A stretch of DNA of 64,000 nt from contig BRON01000009.1 in assembly GCA_024345305.1 (NCBI GenBank), positions 1,488,001 through 1,552,000 on the forward strand, written 5' to 3'. This DNA is from Mrakia gelida (lineage: Eukaryota > Basidiomycota > Tremellomycetes > Cystofilobasidiales > Mrakiaceae). How positions within the stretch are numbered: position 1 is the stretch's first letter; each line of letters starts with the position of its first letter. Both the position numbers and the translations under genes were made by a program. The notes beneath the pieces were generated by a model, which was not told the origin of the DNA, did no database searches, and saw nothing but the letters and a program-made list of their open reading frames with translations. Of this stretch, positions 20,070-39,390 are shown in pieces.

Positions 20070-22962
20070 ATGCCGTATCAACACCCTTCCTCGATTCGAC
20101 TCTACCAAAACCCTTCGAACCATCCTCCGGAGGGGAGTTCGACGACTCTCCTCCTCGACCACCTCCTCTACCTTCAAGCCAACTCTCGTCTCGCTCTCGG
20201 TCGCAGAGAGTTGGGTATGGGACCTCCCTCTCCTTTCGCTCAAGGCGAGTGGGCCGCTGCGGAGGGTGAGAGTGAGGATGAGGAGTTCTTGGAGGACGTC
20301 TTGGGGTATGGGAGGGGGAGGGGAGAGAAGAAGAAGGAGAGTCGGGTGAAATCGCGGAGGCAGGAGGGAGGAGGAGGAGGAGGGGGAGGATGGGACGATA
20401 GCGGGGAGGACGAGGAGGAGATTAAGAAGGTCGAAGGGCACGAAAGGGTATTGGCAGCTCTCTTGCGTAAGATGAAGCTGAAGGATGAGGAGTCGGACGA
20501 GGAAGACGAGGAGGAGGAGGAAGGAGGAGGGGAAGCTGAGCTCGCGAAGAGTTCGACTTCAGCCGACATCGACATGAACGACCAACCTTCTATCCCTGCT
20601 GGCCAATCCTCGTCATCACCACACTCCTCCTCACCGCCATCCTCAGCTTCCTCTCCCTCCACGGTCACCTCCGAGATCTTCACTCCTCCCCTCCTCCCAA
20701 CCTCAACTCAACTTCGACTCCTCATCTCGGGAGGACTCGACCTCCTCCTCTCACCTAACCTCTCACCACCACCAGCACACCTCCCTCCACCCTCAGCCTA
20801 CAATCCAACCCTCCCTCCATCCCTCCTCAAAGTCAACTCGATCCTCTCACCCATCTCCTCCTCGCCCATCCCTCAACTCACTTCCTCCCCCACCCAATCC
20901 TCAGCCCAACCCGGTTCAGCCCAATCGGTCGCCTCCGTCCATCCTCTCCTCAACCACTCGCGAGGACCAGGAGAAGCTCCCAAACCACCACGAGGATCCA
21001 TCTGGGATCAAGTCCCTCGAGCAGCAGGGCCCGAAGGTCCTTGGGCTTTCGCAGGAGGTCAGAGTCAAGCGTCGAGGCAACTCGGTTCGTTCTCGTCGGC
21101 GGGACCCTCCGTCGCAACGATGCCTTCGTTCCCCTCCTCCTCCAACATCGAAGTCGAAGGTCCTCGAACCAAGAAGGCAGTAGGACGAGCCAAGGTCCTC
21201 TTCGACGTAGGAGTCCAATCCGACACGCCCACCTCGTTCCATCAACCGAGATCTCGTCGGCCTCCTCTCAGCACCTCCTCGTCCTCGTCGTCCATTCCAG
21301 GGATCGCATCAGGACTGGAACCCCCCAGCAGGAAATGGTGGGACGTCCTCGAGAGTTCAGTCGGCGCTGGGAGCGGGGAAGGAGTAGGGAGGATGATGGG
21401 GTTCCTCAAACACTTCCTGGACATGAGTCGTGTCGTGACGGAGGGAGTTGGGAAAGGGATGGTCGACAGAATCGAGAACCGACGGGGACGATCCCTCTCT
21501 CGACAGATGTTCGGTGGGCTGGGAGGGTCGGACGTGGGCGTCTGGACGAGTGACTCGGAGGGGAGTGTCTGCGGTTCGGACGACGAGCACGACGGGCCTA
21601 AGAACGCGACGGCTTCGTCTTCGTCGAACACCATCGGATCCTCCTCTTCCTCTATCCCTACCTCCTCAGCAACCTTCTCCTCCTCCTCCTCGCACCACCA
21701 CCACCCTCTTCCTGTCAGAAACGCCTCCTACCTCTACCCCTCCTCCCAACCACCGTCCCGCTCTCCTTCACCCACCCCCGTCCCAACTCCCTCGCGACGA
21801 GGACCCTCCTCTCGCCTCACCACTCGCCAACACCTCGCTCGGCCTTCTCGAGCGTGGTACGCTCTCCTCAGTGCTCTCCTCACGCAGGTGTGTATCGAGG
21901 GCTTCGGAGAGTTCGGATGGAAGGGCGGGGAGGCTGTTGAACTGGTGCTCGGAGTTGGGAGGGGAGGAGTGAGGAGGAAGGGCGGTCGAGGTGGATTGCC
22001 GGCCGGAGTAGGAGGGTTGGAGGACGCCGGATGGGAATTGTTCGGTGGACGAGGAGATGGTGGGAAGAGGAGGAGGGAGTTCGAGAAGGAGATGGAGGAG
22101 AGGTGCGAGGAGGTGAGTCTTCGGTTCTTGACGCGTCTTGCTGATTCGTCTCGTTCGCTTTTCGCTGACCTTGCTTCTCTTCTTCGTTTCCTTCCAGTTC
22201 CTCACCGTCGACTCCCACACCCGAACGCTCAAAGATCACTTCGCCATCCTCGCAGCCAAGTACCCTCTCCAACCCGTCGAGCGAGCAGCTCTCAGGTTCC
22301 TCGAATCGGTCGTGTCGTTCGTTGGAGTTCCGGAACTTGCTCAGGTTCGTCTTACTCTGTCTATTACCTCCCTTCTCCCTCTTCGCTCGAACTGACCAAA
22401 TCACTCTCCCGGGCTCTCTCCTTTGTTCCCAACAGCCGCTTCCCCTCCCTCCACCCTCCTACGCCTCGAACAACACCTCGTCCTCGATCCCAATCTCCTC
22501 CCTCCTCAACCCACACCCAACCAACGCCAACGCGTCCTCGTCATCGTCGCACCACCATATCCCCTTCCCGACCTACCAACAACAACCTCCAACGCCGCCC
22601 TCCAACCCTCGCGCGATCTTGAGGAGGAGGGGAGTTGAGAAGTTCTTCGTCCCGCCTAGGATTGGACTCAAGAAGGACAAGGGTGGGAAGAAGGTCGAGA
22701 GGGGAGTGAAAAGGGGACGGGCGGAGGATGGGAGTGTGGGCGTTGAGGACGGAGGGGGGAAGGAGAGGAGGTTGGGTGAATGTGAAGACGAGGAGATGGA
22801 GGAAGGCGAGGACAGTGCGAGAGGAGTCGTCGTGTTCGATTGGCCTGAGTGAGTTGACGTTTCTTTCCCTTTCTTTCGTTGCGAGTTCGAGAACTGGACT
22901 GACCTCGCTCGTTCTTCGTGTTCTTCGACAGTCCCTATGGAGTCCAAGCGAGTCGTCGCTAA
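20070..22962 (+). CDS. Large low-complexity protein of unknown function
   Basis: A huge first exon runs from MPYQHPSSIRLYQNPSN (20070) to about 22111. Two short exons follow (starting FLTVDSHTRTLKDHFAILA, about 22198-22343, and PLPLPPPSYASNN, about 22436-22851), and a last one ends VQASRR at 22962. An acidic block (DEESDEEDEEEEEGGGE), Ser/Pro-rich linkers and Gly-rich runs alternate with three more ordered parts: RKWWDVLESSVGAGSGEGV, SRAWYALLSALLTQVCIEGF, and the TLKDHFAILAAKYPLQPVER helix. The C-terminal part is basic and then acidic (KKDKGGKKVERGVKRGR), suggesting a nuclear protein. I do not recognise the family. Confidence 0.7.
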
Positions 22963-23741
22963 ACCTCTCGCCAACTCAACCTCCTCTCGTTCGTTCTCTC
23001 TCGTACTCGGTTGTTGTTTCGTTCTCGAACATAGCTACGCCCTGCCCCCTTCTACACCTACATGCCTTCCTCTTCTTCTCGTCTATTCCCCTCTCAAATA
23101 CATGCCTGCCACGAAATGAACGCTTCTTCCCTTCTCATTCTATCTCTTTTTCTGGACGTTTGCCTCGTCGTCTGTTCGATTTCCCTTTCTCGACCGCTTT
23201 CAACCTCTCACCTATCAATCTACATGGTCTGTTTACGATACGGCTCAGCGTATGCTATGGGAAAGGCTGGGCTGAGGAGGGAGTGAGGGAGAGGAGACGA
23301 GCGGGAGGAAAAGACGACGCGTCTGAACGAACGAACAATCGAATGCTTTGTTCCTGCTTCTTCGTTGAAACCGAGAACAAACGCGAGAGGCGAGAGAGCG
23401 GCTTTCGAGGACGCGACGATGATCGTCGATGGCTATGCGGCGGAGAACGAGGGAAGGAGAAGAAGGAGATGAAACGAGGGAGACGCGAGGGAGGAGAGCA
23501 AGCTCAAACGCACGAACGGCATGATCATCGGCGAGCGAAAAGAAAACCTTGATGCGAGAGCAAGGGGGGAGGCTTGTAGGGTACCTCGATCATCTGTACG
23601 AAGAGCGAAGAGACAGGTCAGTTGGGTTTCGGGAGGGGACCGCGCGAGGAAGAGACGAGACGCGACTCACCTGCCCTCCCTCCAGGACCTCGACTTGAGC
23701 TTCCCTTGCTTCTTCAGTCTATCGACCTCCGAACCAAGTTT
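22963..23741. other. Intergenic region between convergent genes
   Basis: 3' flanks of the 20070-22962 gene and the minus-strand F-box-like gene. Several short open frames (for example 22937-23119, 23062-23286) lack recognisable content. I see nothing else. Confidence 0.45.
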
Positions 23742-24710
23742 CTAGTTTGCCCCATCCCTCAATCCGTCCTCCCGACCACTCGCTGCTCGGACCACCACCT
23801 GCTTCACCGCTCGACGACCTTTCATCAACTCGTGCAACCCTCCGTTGAAGAAGTCCCTGAAGTAGGAGATGTTGGTGAAGAGGTATGGATCGTGTTGGGC
23901 TGCCGACTCCGTGGCCTCAAACAAGATCTCCAGCTCCCTGATCTGTTCCTCGCTCGTGCAAAGTGAAAGCAGGCTTCCCGAGTGCTCCTCTCGCTCCCGT
24001 CGGGCGTTCTGTCGAAGACGGAGGGTGCAGTCTCGAAAGACGTTCTTCCTCAATCGAGACCACTTCAGCTCTTCTCCCCACGAAGAGCGAGTGACGTGTG
24101 CGATGGTTCCGACCATGGGATAAGCTTGGAGGATGGCGGTGGAGGGGTTGAGGAGGTGAAGAGGGAGAGGGATCTCGAGGGAGGTTTGGACGCGGAGGGT
24201 TTCGAGGGCCAAAGGTTGACCGGAGGGAAGACGATCCGGATAGAAGCGTGAAGGGAAGCTGAGAGTCCTGTTAGCGATGATGCTGAGAGTCTTCGTTTGA
24301 GCGAGGGAGGTGTAGCGGTCGACGTGAGGTTGGCAGGTCTGCGAGGAAGGAAGGCGGAGGTCACTGGTCAGCGTGCGCTTCTCGCTAACAGGTCGAGCTT
24401 GCAGACGTTCTGAGCTGACGAGTTTGGGACAGAAGAGGTAGAAGGGTGCCTCCCATCCGACGATGGAGATGTCTCGGTAGAGAAGCGGTCCTGAGAGTTC
24501 GAGGAAGGCGAGGGAAACGCGGGAGGTTTGGGCGAGCTTTGGAGCGTCGCAGAATCGGAGGATGTGATGATGAACCTCGAGAGAAAAGATAGGGAGGCAG
24601 GTGATGGAGACCGTCGTGAGTTGTTGAAGGAGTTGAAGAGAGAAGGGATCGAGGGAGTCGGGCGAGGCGAGGAGAAGGGAAGAAGAGGAGGGAGGAGAAG
24701 GAGCGGCCAT
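23742..24710 (-). CDS. F-box-like protein, compact family, member 1
   Basis: Starts MAAPSPPSSSSLLL at 24710. The F-box-like core is FSLEVHHHILRFCDAPKLAQ followed by TSRVSLAFLELSGPLLYRDI. An in-frame 81-bp intron (about 24381-24461, GTCAGC donor, CTGAC, CTCGCAG) sits directly after the core, at the place where the other members have theirs. The next exon begins TCQPHVDRYTSLAQTKTLSI, matching the S.LSL.QI.TL.. motif of the paralogues. The rest is Leu-rich and ends REDGLRDGAN. No catalytic motif. By analogy it is a possible ubiquitin-ligase adaptor, but that is inference. About 296 residues after splicing. Confidence 0.75.
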   Translation of the reverse strand: MAAPSPPSSSSLLLASPDSLDPFSLQLLQQLTTVSITCLPIFSLEVHHHILRFCDAPKLAQTSRVSLAFLELSGPLLYRDISIVGWEAPFYLFCPKLVSSERLQARPVSEKRTLTSDLRLPSSQTCQPHVDRYTSLAQTKTLSIIANRTLSFPSRFYPDRLPSGQPLALETLRVQTSLEIPLPLHLLNPSTAILQAYPMVGTIAHVTRSSWGEELKWSRLRKNVFRDCTLRLRQNARREREEHSGSLLSLCTSEEQIRELEILFEATESAAQHDPYLFTNISYFRDFFNGGLHELMKGRRAVKQVVVRAASGREDGLRDGAN

Positions 24711-24978
24711 TGTGGCGAGGTGAAGGACGAAGAGGGGGTGATTCGGGTACTGGGAGGAACGTAAGAGAGAGGGGAGTCCAATGGAGCGACGGAGGAGGTA
24801 GAAAAAGTCCTGGTTCGTAATCGTCGTTCTCGAGGAGGGTGGGCGAGAGCAGGAAGGAAGAGGGTGAGCTCTTGACCTTCCTCCGTCTCCCCCTGACGAC
24901 GAGCTTCCCAGCCTCCCTTCAAAATCTTCACAACCGAGTAAACATGCCTTCCTCTTCTTACGCGCTCCCTCCCTCCTA

Positions 24979-25110
24979 CTCCCAGTCAAGCATCACATTC
25001 TCCGATTCTGCGACCCCTCCAGGCTCGCAAAGACGGCATCAAGTCTCGCTCGTCTCCCTCGATCTCTCAGACCACTCCGCCTTCGAGACGTGTCTATATC
25101 TCGTTCATTC
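24979..25110 (+). pseudogene. Decayed F-box-like fragment
   Basis: The plus-strand frame reads LPVKHHILRFCDPSRLAKTA, nearly the same as HHHILRFCDAPKLAQT in the neighbouring gene on the other strand. Further on, RLRDVSIS echoes LLYRDISI. In between, the family's SRVSLAFLEL appears only in another frame (QVSLVSLDLS), so at least one frameshift is present. No start exon or downstream exons are found. It lies head to head with the intact gene at 23742-24710, which suggests an old inverted duplication of its first exon. Confidence 0.6.
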
Positions 25111-25254
25111 GACCCCCAAAAAACGAGCAAGGCTAGTCTAGCGAAGAGATGATTTTGAAGTTCGCTCCGACTACCCTCGACATTTCTGCGACGCGTCTGT
25201 CCGAACCCCTCCTCCCCAAACCAACGACCAACTTCGTGCTCATCTCCTTTAGTT

Positions 25255-26535
25255 CTACTCCAATCTCCTGAACCCTTCCTCCTTACTCCCAAACAGCTCC
25301 CAAAACTCTCTCGAATCCAGCACCCTCCCGAGCTCCTCCTTGCTCCTCGGCAACGAAACCACGCCCTCCTCCCTCATCAGCTCCCTCACCCACTGAGCCT
25401 GCCCGTCCTTCCCCCACGAGGACGCAAGATCCCACCAGTCGTAGAGGCGGGTGTCGGTGAGGATGAAGCGGCGGGAGGAGGAGGAGGTGTAAGGCGGGAG
25501 GAGATGAGGGGACGAGTGAAGAGCGAGGAGTGAGAGGGAGATGTCGAAGCCGTGGACTGGAGGAGGGTGAAGGAAGGGAGCGAGGAACGAAAGATGCGAG
25601 GGAGAGAAGAGGGAGAGAGTGTGTGAATTCGTGGTCAGAGCGAGAGAGAAGTGGAAAGGGAACGAAGATGGGAAGAGTCGAGAAGAGCGAGAGAAGATCG
25701 CACGACTCACTCATGTGCAAGGATCCTTTGTTTTTGAGGATCTCCTTGTTCGGAGCAACTTTGCTAACCCAATTCTTGGCCATTCGCTCTCCACCCCAGA
25801 GACCTGCAAGGTTGAGGACGGTGGTCTTCGTTTTGGGGAGATCAAGCTCGAGGAACTCGACCTCGGAGACTCCTCGAGCGTTGGACGAAGGGATGGGAGA
25901 GTGACGGTCGAAGATCTGAAGAGCAGCTTGGAGAGCGTCGGCCTAAAAGAGATAGAGGTGAAGACTGAGAGTCAGCGTTGCTGGAATCAAAAGATGTAGA
26001 GAGCGTAAGGAAAGAGAACGGTTGAGCTCACACTCCAAAGTCCCGTCGACCCAAGTCTGATCCAAACCGTCTCCTCTACTGCCTCCTCCTTCGCCTTGCC
26101 AGCAGCGAGGTATCCTTCTACGAGGACCTTGTTGGCTCCTGGTTCTACGATGGGGAAGGTGACGAGGACTGTCTTTGCTCGAGGAAGGGACGAGAAGAGG
26201 GAAGCGACCTCTTCGACCGATGCTTTTTGATCGTAGGCGAACTTGAGGAGAGGCGAGCTTGAAGGAAGATCAGGGTAGTGGGATTCGCCGGTTCGGGTGG
26301 TAGCAGCGTAGGATATGTTGCGAGTGACGAGGAGAGGGATGAGGAACTGGCTCAACCATCCGGCTCCAAGGACGAGCTGAAGGGAGGGAGGGAGAGGGAA
26401 GGGGAAGATCGGAGAGTCAGCGAGGGTGTTCCAAAGAACCAGAGTAAGAAGGCCTTTTCTCACGAGGTCTACGTGAGATGGGGTAGAAGAGAGAGACGAG
26501 TTGGCTGTAGAAGGGGAGAAAGTGATTTGGGACAT
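25255..26535 (-). CDS. NAD(P)-binding Rossmann-fold protein (YeeZ/extended SDR-like)
   Basis: The first exon starts MSQITFSPSTANSS at 26535; an upstream in-frame Met at 26658 would add a Ser/Pro leader. After an intron the protein reads LVLGAGWLSQFLIPLL, a GxGxxx dinucleotide-binding turn at the start of a Rossmann fold. Next come KTVLVTFPIVEPGANKVLV, then WIRLGSTGLW, an NLAGLWGGERMAKNWVSKVA segment and NKGSLHMVHGFDISLSLLAL. It ends with RLYDWWDLASSWGKDGQAQW and FWELFGSKEEGFRRLE. This layout resembles fungal YeeZ-type NAD-dependent epimerase/dehydratase-like proteins. The substrate is unknown. Four exons are evident. Confidence 0.72.
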
Positions 26536-26858
26536 GCTGGCGGTTGAAGGGAGAGGAAGGGAAGGAGCTGAAAGTGGTGAGCTCGACAAAGCGAGAACCG
26601 GTGGGCTCAGATCGACCGTCGAAGTCGTGCTTTTTTTCTCCTCGGCCTCAAAGCTCATTTATACGTACCGGCCTCCGACGATAAGATAAGAATCAAGAAG
26701 CTGAACTCGAGTTGTAATATTTTCCCTCTTCTCTCTATCAGTCAGCCCAACGGAGGAAGCCGAGTGGATTTGACCTTCCCTCTCTTGCTTCCCTCCCCCC
26801 TCCTCACCGGTGACCCTTCAACCACGACCCTCTCCCCTCCCCTTCCCTCTCTAAAGGC

Positions 26859-34823
<7,965 letters not shown>

Positions 34824-35421
34824 ACCTCATCTTTGCCAGCCTTGTTTTGTTTGCTCTCTAATATATCTTACTCTCCTAGACTATCTGCTCTCGCTCTCTC
34901 TCGCACGTTGTATCTCATGATTGCATGTTCCGTTTCTTCGTCCTCGTTCAAGTCGTCGTAGAGCCTTTCCTCTCCCGTTCGAAATTTTTTCGGACTCTCC
35001 CGTCTCCCTCTCATCTCCTGAATCGCTCGTTGATGGAGAGAAAAGTCATCAAAGCGAGAAAGAAACCGAACCGAAGGCATGAGAGAAGCGAAACCTCGAG
35101 ACGCGACGGGTCCTGTCTTTCGAAGATCGATGATCGAGGAAGCGTTCCGTCGAGGAAGAAGATGATGATGATGATTCTGGCGATGAGAGTAAGCGAAGGA
35201 TGAAAGGATATCAGCTAGGAGATCGAGAAAGCCGGAACGAGAGGAGGAAGGAAGGTCGAAACTCACAAAGTGCAAGAAAATGAAACGCGTCGAACCCTTC
35301 CCTCCTCATCCAACTCCCTTTTCCCTCCCAACACAACCCAAAACTTCATCCCAGCCTTCTCATCCATCTGATGCCCCTTTCGATTGACTCTCCACGCCCT
35401 CCCAACCGAACTCATCCCACC
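34824..35421. other. Intergenic region between convergent genes
   Basis: 3' flanks of the transporter and of the minus-strand F-box-like gene. Open frames on both strands (plus 34925-35203, minus 34868-35275) overlap and lack domains. No RNA gene seen. Confidence 0.5.
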
Positions 35422-36309
35422 TCAGAGCTGCAAAACAACCACGTCGTCGACGACCTCCAACTCTCCCAACTCCCCAATCTTCCCTCGAAGCGCTGCTGCG
35501 TCGACGCGGGAGAGGGCTCCGAAAGTGATCCTTTTGGTGAGCCCGGTGTTTCGAAGGACGGCGTCGCGCCCGGCGGGGAGGGAGGGGTGTTGGATGAGGG
35601 AGGTTAGTTTGGGGAAGATGGTTTCGAGGAGGGAGGGGAGGAGGGCGAAGGGGAGGTCGAGTTGGAGGGCTGGGACATTCGCGAGAAGTTGGAAAGAGGC
35701 GAGGAAGGCATCGAGGACCAAGACGATGTCGAGGTGAGGAAGACGAAGGGTGAGGAGTCGGTTCCTGCTCGGAGGACGCTCGTTCTTCCAGCCGTACCCG
35801 ACGATCTCAACGAATTTGGGAATCCGATCGAGGGAAAGGTGTGTCAAAACACAAGTGGTTTGAGGGTTTGGGGAAGCGACCGAATGGATGTGAGGTAAGT
35901 CTGCTGCAAGGGCGAGGGTGGGGAGGGGAGGGAGGGCGAGGAAGAGTTCGAACCCGCTGCCTGGGCGCTCGGGTGATGTGGCTGCATCGATCCAAACGAC
36001 TCCTTTAGCGATCTCACGCGGAGGAGCATAGCGGACTCCCGGATCGATCGATCGAAGAGCGAGCTTGATGGATGTCTCGTCTCGAGTGTCGAATGCGACT
36101 TGGTGGTAGAAGAGACGTCGAGCGACGTGCAGCCATCGACGAGAGACGAGCTGAACACCGACTGGGTTCCAAGGTTTCGATCCAGGAGGAGGGTCGATGA
36201 TTCCGAGGAGGGCGTTCGAGTAGTGGTAGAAGTGGAAGGGTTGGTGGAGATGGCGAAGGATCTCAGGGAGGAGTTCGGGTGGGACGTGCTCGAAGGGAAA
36301 CTCGGACAT
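35422..36309 (-). CDS. F-box-like protein, single exon
   Basis: 295 residues without introns. It starts MSEFPFEHVPPELLPEILRH, an F-box-like LP.ELL.eIl pattern. VGVQLVSRRWLHVARRLFYH follows, the second half of an F-box. The remainder contains Leu-rich strands (TCVLTHLSLDRIPKF, RLLTLRLPHLDIVLVLDAFL, LPSLLETIFPKLTSLIQHP) and ends EVVDDVVVLQL. It is related in layout to the gene at 2998-4314 more than to the compact family at 51-58 kb. Absence of introns is unusual in this neighbourhood and could reflect a retrocopy, but no poly-A tail or target duplication was seen. Confidence 0.72.
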   Translation of the reverse strand: MSEFPFEHVPPELLPEILRHLHQPFHFYHYSNALLGIIDPPPGSKPWNPVGVQLVSRRWLHVARRLFYHQVAFDTRDETSIKLALRSIDPGVRYAPPREIAKGVVWIDAATSPERPGSGFELFLALPPLPTLALAADLPHIHSVASPNPQTTCVLTHLSLDRIPKFVEIVGYGWKNERPPSRNRLLTLRLPHLDIVLVLDAFLASFQLLANVPALQLDLPFALLPSLLETIFPKLTSLIQHPSLPAGRDAVLRNTGLTKRITFGALSRVDAAALRGKIGELGELEVVDDVVVLQL

Positions 36310-36576
36310 GGGGAGGGAGGTGTTCTAGATCGCGCGAGCAAGACGGAAACGAGGTGATCAGCATCAGACGAGGAAGGAAGGAAGAGAGCTGAAGGATCTA
36401 CTGACTCGAGGAGGGATGTATAGGTCAAAACAGTGGGAAGGAGCGAAGAGGGACGAAGCAGCAGCTGCCGCAGAAGTCGTCTGAGGAACGGAGGTGGATG
36501 ACTGCTACGAACAACAGAACGGACGAGACGAGTCGGCCCGGCATCCAGCTATCCTTCGATTGAAATGAGTGAGAGC

Positions 36577-36968
36577 TCAGGGTAGAGCCGTAGGATGAAC
36601 CTCTCCTCCTGGAATAGCAGCACTCTCGACCAGATCCATCCTCTCTCCTTCCTCGGCGCACGATGCGTTCTTCTCCGTCTCGAGTCGAGGCCTGAAAGGC
36701 ATGAAGAGGGCTTCGTGTGTTCCGAAATCGATAAGATCGTTCTCCAGTAGATTCTCGTTGAGCTTGGAGTCCTGAAGGAGAGGTGGGAAGAGAGAGGTGG
36801 AACCCTAAAGAAGGAAGGAGGAGGGGACGGGAGGGGAGGGGAGGGGAGGGTGAGCTTCCCACGTCGTTCCTTCTTTCCTCACAGCCTAAGAGATCAACTC
36901 ACAGAGTGACCTTCGTCGTCACTGATCTTGAGAGTTTCGAAAGACGGGAGGGCAGGTCCAACGTTCAT
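36577..36968 (-). CDS. Small hypothetical protein, possibly the 3' part of a larger gene
   Basis: Exon 1 reads MNVGPALPSFETLKISDDEG (from 36968), then a donor GTGAGTTG. After an intron it reads STSLFPPLLQDSKLNENLLE, then NDLIDFGTHEALFMPFRPRL, and ends GGEVHPTALP at 36577. Codon use and splice sites look real. An acceptor-like CGCCAG just upstream of the Met suggests an earlier exon may exist between 36990 and 37500. No domain recognised. Confidence 0.45.
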
Positions 36969-37852
36969 CTTGAGGGCGACTGGCGAGAAGGAAAGAGGCG
37001 AGGGAAGGGAGGGAGCAGGTGGAGGGTCGAGCTCAACTGGAAAGGGGAGGACCTCTGCCACTCGTCCCCCTTGACGCTTCGGAGTCTAAACTAGATTTTC
37101 ACTTTCAGCCAAGCCTTTCTAACCTTCTCCATTTCTCTAACAAAAGACCTCGCATCCCCTTAGCGACTTCAGACCGCCCTCGAGCTTGACGACGACGACT
37201 TGTCTCTTCGGCGAAAGTGCAAGACAGACGAACCGACGGGCACCTGTCTGGCTCTGGACGGCCATGATCAATGGAGGGAAGATTTTCAAACTTGAAAACG
37301 AACGACCTCAAGGTTAAGCACAGATCCCGTAGAGTGAGTTGCCAGTGAGATCACGGCCGCAAAGCAGAGCGGGCCTGCGAGGTTGAGCTCGACTCGAAGG
37401 GCGGAGAGGTTCTGATGTCCCTCTCGCTGCTTCCCCTCTCTCGCAGAGATTGAAGACTTGTTCACAGAACGTTTGCTCGGAAAGAGTCCGACCACTCTGT
37501 AAGGTTCTCGATACAGAAAGGTGGAAGGAGAAGCAGGAGACGAAGGCTCGAGCTAACCTTGCCTTCTTTTCTCTCCTCCCTTCTCTTCGTCTCCGCTTTC
37601 GCTCCGTCGCTCCCCTCTAGACCACCGTCAAATCCTTTGAACTTCATCAGAACCCCTTCGGAGGAGCATCTAGAACGTGCCAGGTGAGTTTGGATGATCT
37701 TCTGCGAGAGGCTCAGCGGGGAGAAGACAGGTAAAAAAAACCTCGAGCTCACTTCTCCCTCCCATCCCCTTCGCTTTTCGATTCAGACTGGTCGCCATCG
37801 TCAAGGCCTGAGCTTGATTCACGCCAACTCCCGTCAGTCCCCTACCTCACCC
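36969..37852. other. Region with unresolved exons
   Basis: Several short open frames on both strands. Minus-strand exons of the small gene and plus-strand 5' exons of the next gene may both lie here; for example an exon at about 37620-37680 reads KSFELHQNPFGGASRTCQ and ends at a GTGAG donor. I cannot choose between models. Confidence 0.35.
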
Positions 37853-39390
37853 ATGTCTCCATCCCACGAAACCTTCCCTAACTCCCAACCCCTCCCTGTT
37901 CTTCCTCAGAAGTCATCGAACGGAACACCCTCGTCCATCACCTCGACCACCCATCTCCCCTCGTCGTCTTCGAGAGTCGATGCCGCTCTCGCTCTCCTTC
38001 GCCCTCTTACCACCTCACCTGCATCTAGAACCGTCCCTTCGATGGCCCTCACAGCGACCTCGACCGAAGACGTACCATGGAGTTCTATATCGCAGGAGCG
38101 AGAAGCAGCCGGAGATCGGACGCGGTCGAGGTCAGTTCGATTTTCTTCCTCTTCCCCTGACCTCAGGTCTCCTTTTCCATCACTTGTCAGACACGTTCGG
38201 CTGACTCACAATTCTACGAACAGATCCCGATCCCCTCGAACAGCCATCCCTGCACTCATCCTCCGCAAATCCTCGTCGTCTCCTCTCGTCGCTACCTGTT
38301 TCGAAGATGGACTGGTGCGTCGTTCGAGGCGAGATCGTTTCTCAACAGACCAGCAAATTTGAGGTGAGACAACACTCTAACCGAACAACACCAGTATCTT
38401 CTCTCAAAGCTGACCTTCAGTCGTCTCGCCACAGCTGTTCATCTCGCGACACGTCTTCGTCCCCCGATCGACGTCTTTGATCCAGGATTCGTGATAAGTC
38501 GTCTCTTCTGCTGCTGCTCTTCACCCAAGGTCTGTGAGTCTCGATTTCATCATGGTTATATCCCTCCAAAAGGACGAGCCCTCGCAGACGATCGCTGACC
38601 TCGACGCGTCTTCTCTCTCTATCTTCCCCGCCCGTCGTTCTCGTGCGATCCAGGCTCACCCTACCATCGGAAACATTATCAACAGGGATCTTCTCCAGCA
38701 TCGGTCCATTGAAGCGGGATACAGTCGTACTTGAAGCCCTCTTCGCCGCGTCGAAAGCCAGAGTGCGAGTCGGGAGAAGTGCGTGCTTCGCTGACGGTCG
38801 CTGGACTAGAGGTCGTAGGTGTGTCTCTCTCCGTTCATACCCTACTTTTTCTCCCTTCCAAGGCTCGAACGAATGTCTCAGGAACCACGCTCACCCGTCT
38901 TCTCGCTCTCGTTTTCGACGTCGCAGGTCGGACATCTCGTCTTGCCTCGTGTCGTTTGGTTCGTTCGGTGATCCTGAAGATTTTCATTCGAGGGGCTCTC
39001 GTCAGTAAGACTACGATTTGAAAGATCGGTGAGTGTATCTCCTCCCATCTCTTCGTCCAGCAACGAAGGAACGAAGGCACGAAGAGAAGCCAGGGACGCG
39101 AGAGCTGATCTTCGTTCTCCTTTTGTCTCGACGTTTCCTATCAGCTCGCCCACTCGTCGTGGCTCGCTCGAATGTAGTCTTTGGAACACGATCATCGACT
39201 CAAACGGGGACTTCGCTCGTGGACCTGGCGTGGGAGATGGTTGGATGGCTCGATGGGGTGAGGGAGGACGGAGGGGATCACCGAGGTGGACTGGGAGGAG
39301 AAGCAGTTTCTCGAGCTGGGTAGGATGCATCAGAAGAGGAGTAGGGCTATGGCGATTGCTGTGAGGGGTCAGATGAAGAGGGATGATTGA
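37853..39390 (+). CDS. Hypothetical multi-exon protein (uncertain model)
   Basis: The first clear exon starts MSPSHETFPNSQPLPVLPQK at 37853 and is Ser/Pro/Thr-rich. It continues across an intron to RSRSPRTAIPALILRKSSSS. Later open stretches read RLATAVHLATRLRPPIDVFD, LTLPSETLSTGIFSSIGPLK followed by LEALFAASKARVRVGR, LEVVGVSLSVHTLLFLPSKA, and SLVDLAWEMVGWLDGVREDG. The last stretch continues in another frame as ITEVDWEEKQFLELGRMHQK to a TGA at 39388-39390. The mixture of alternating hydrophobic strands suggests an alpha/beta protein, but I do not recognise the family and exon phases do not all agree. The last exon appears to need removal of one G at about 39270. Confidence 0.4.

Noticed and set aside
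37330..37400. GRDLTGNSLYG-like reading on the minus strand, suggestive of an NDUFAF2/B17.2-like complex I assembly factor
   Set aside because: Only one short motif fits; the rest of the family pattern (the WL.W.R.TR region) was not found and no exon structure supports it.
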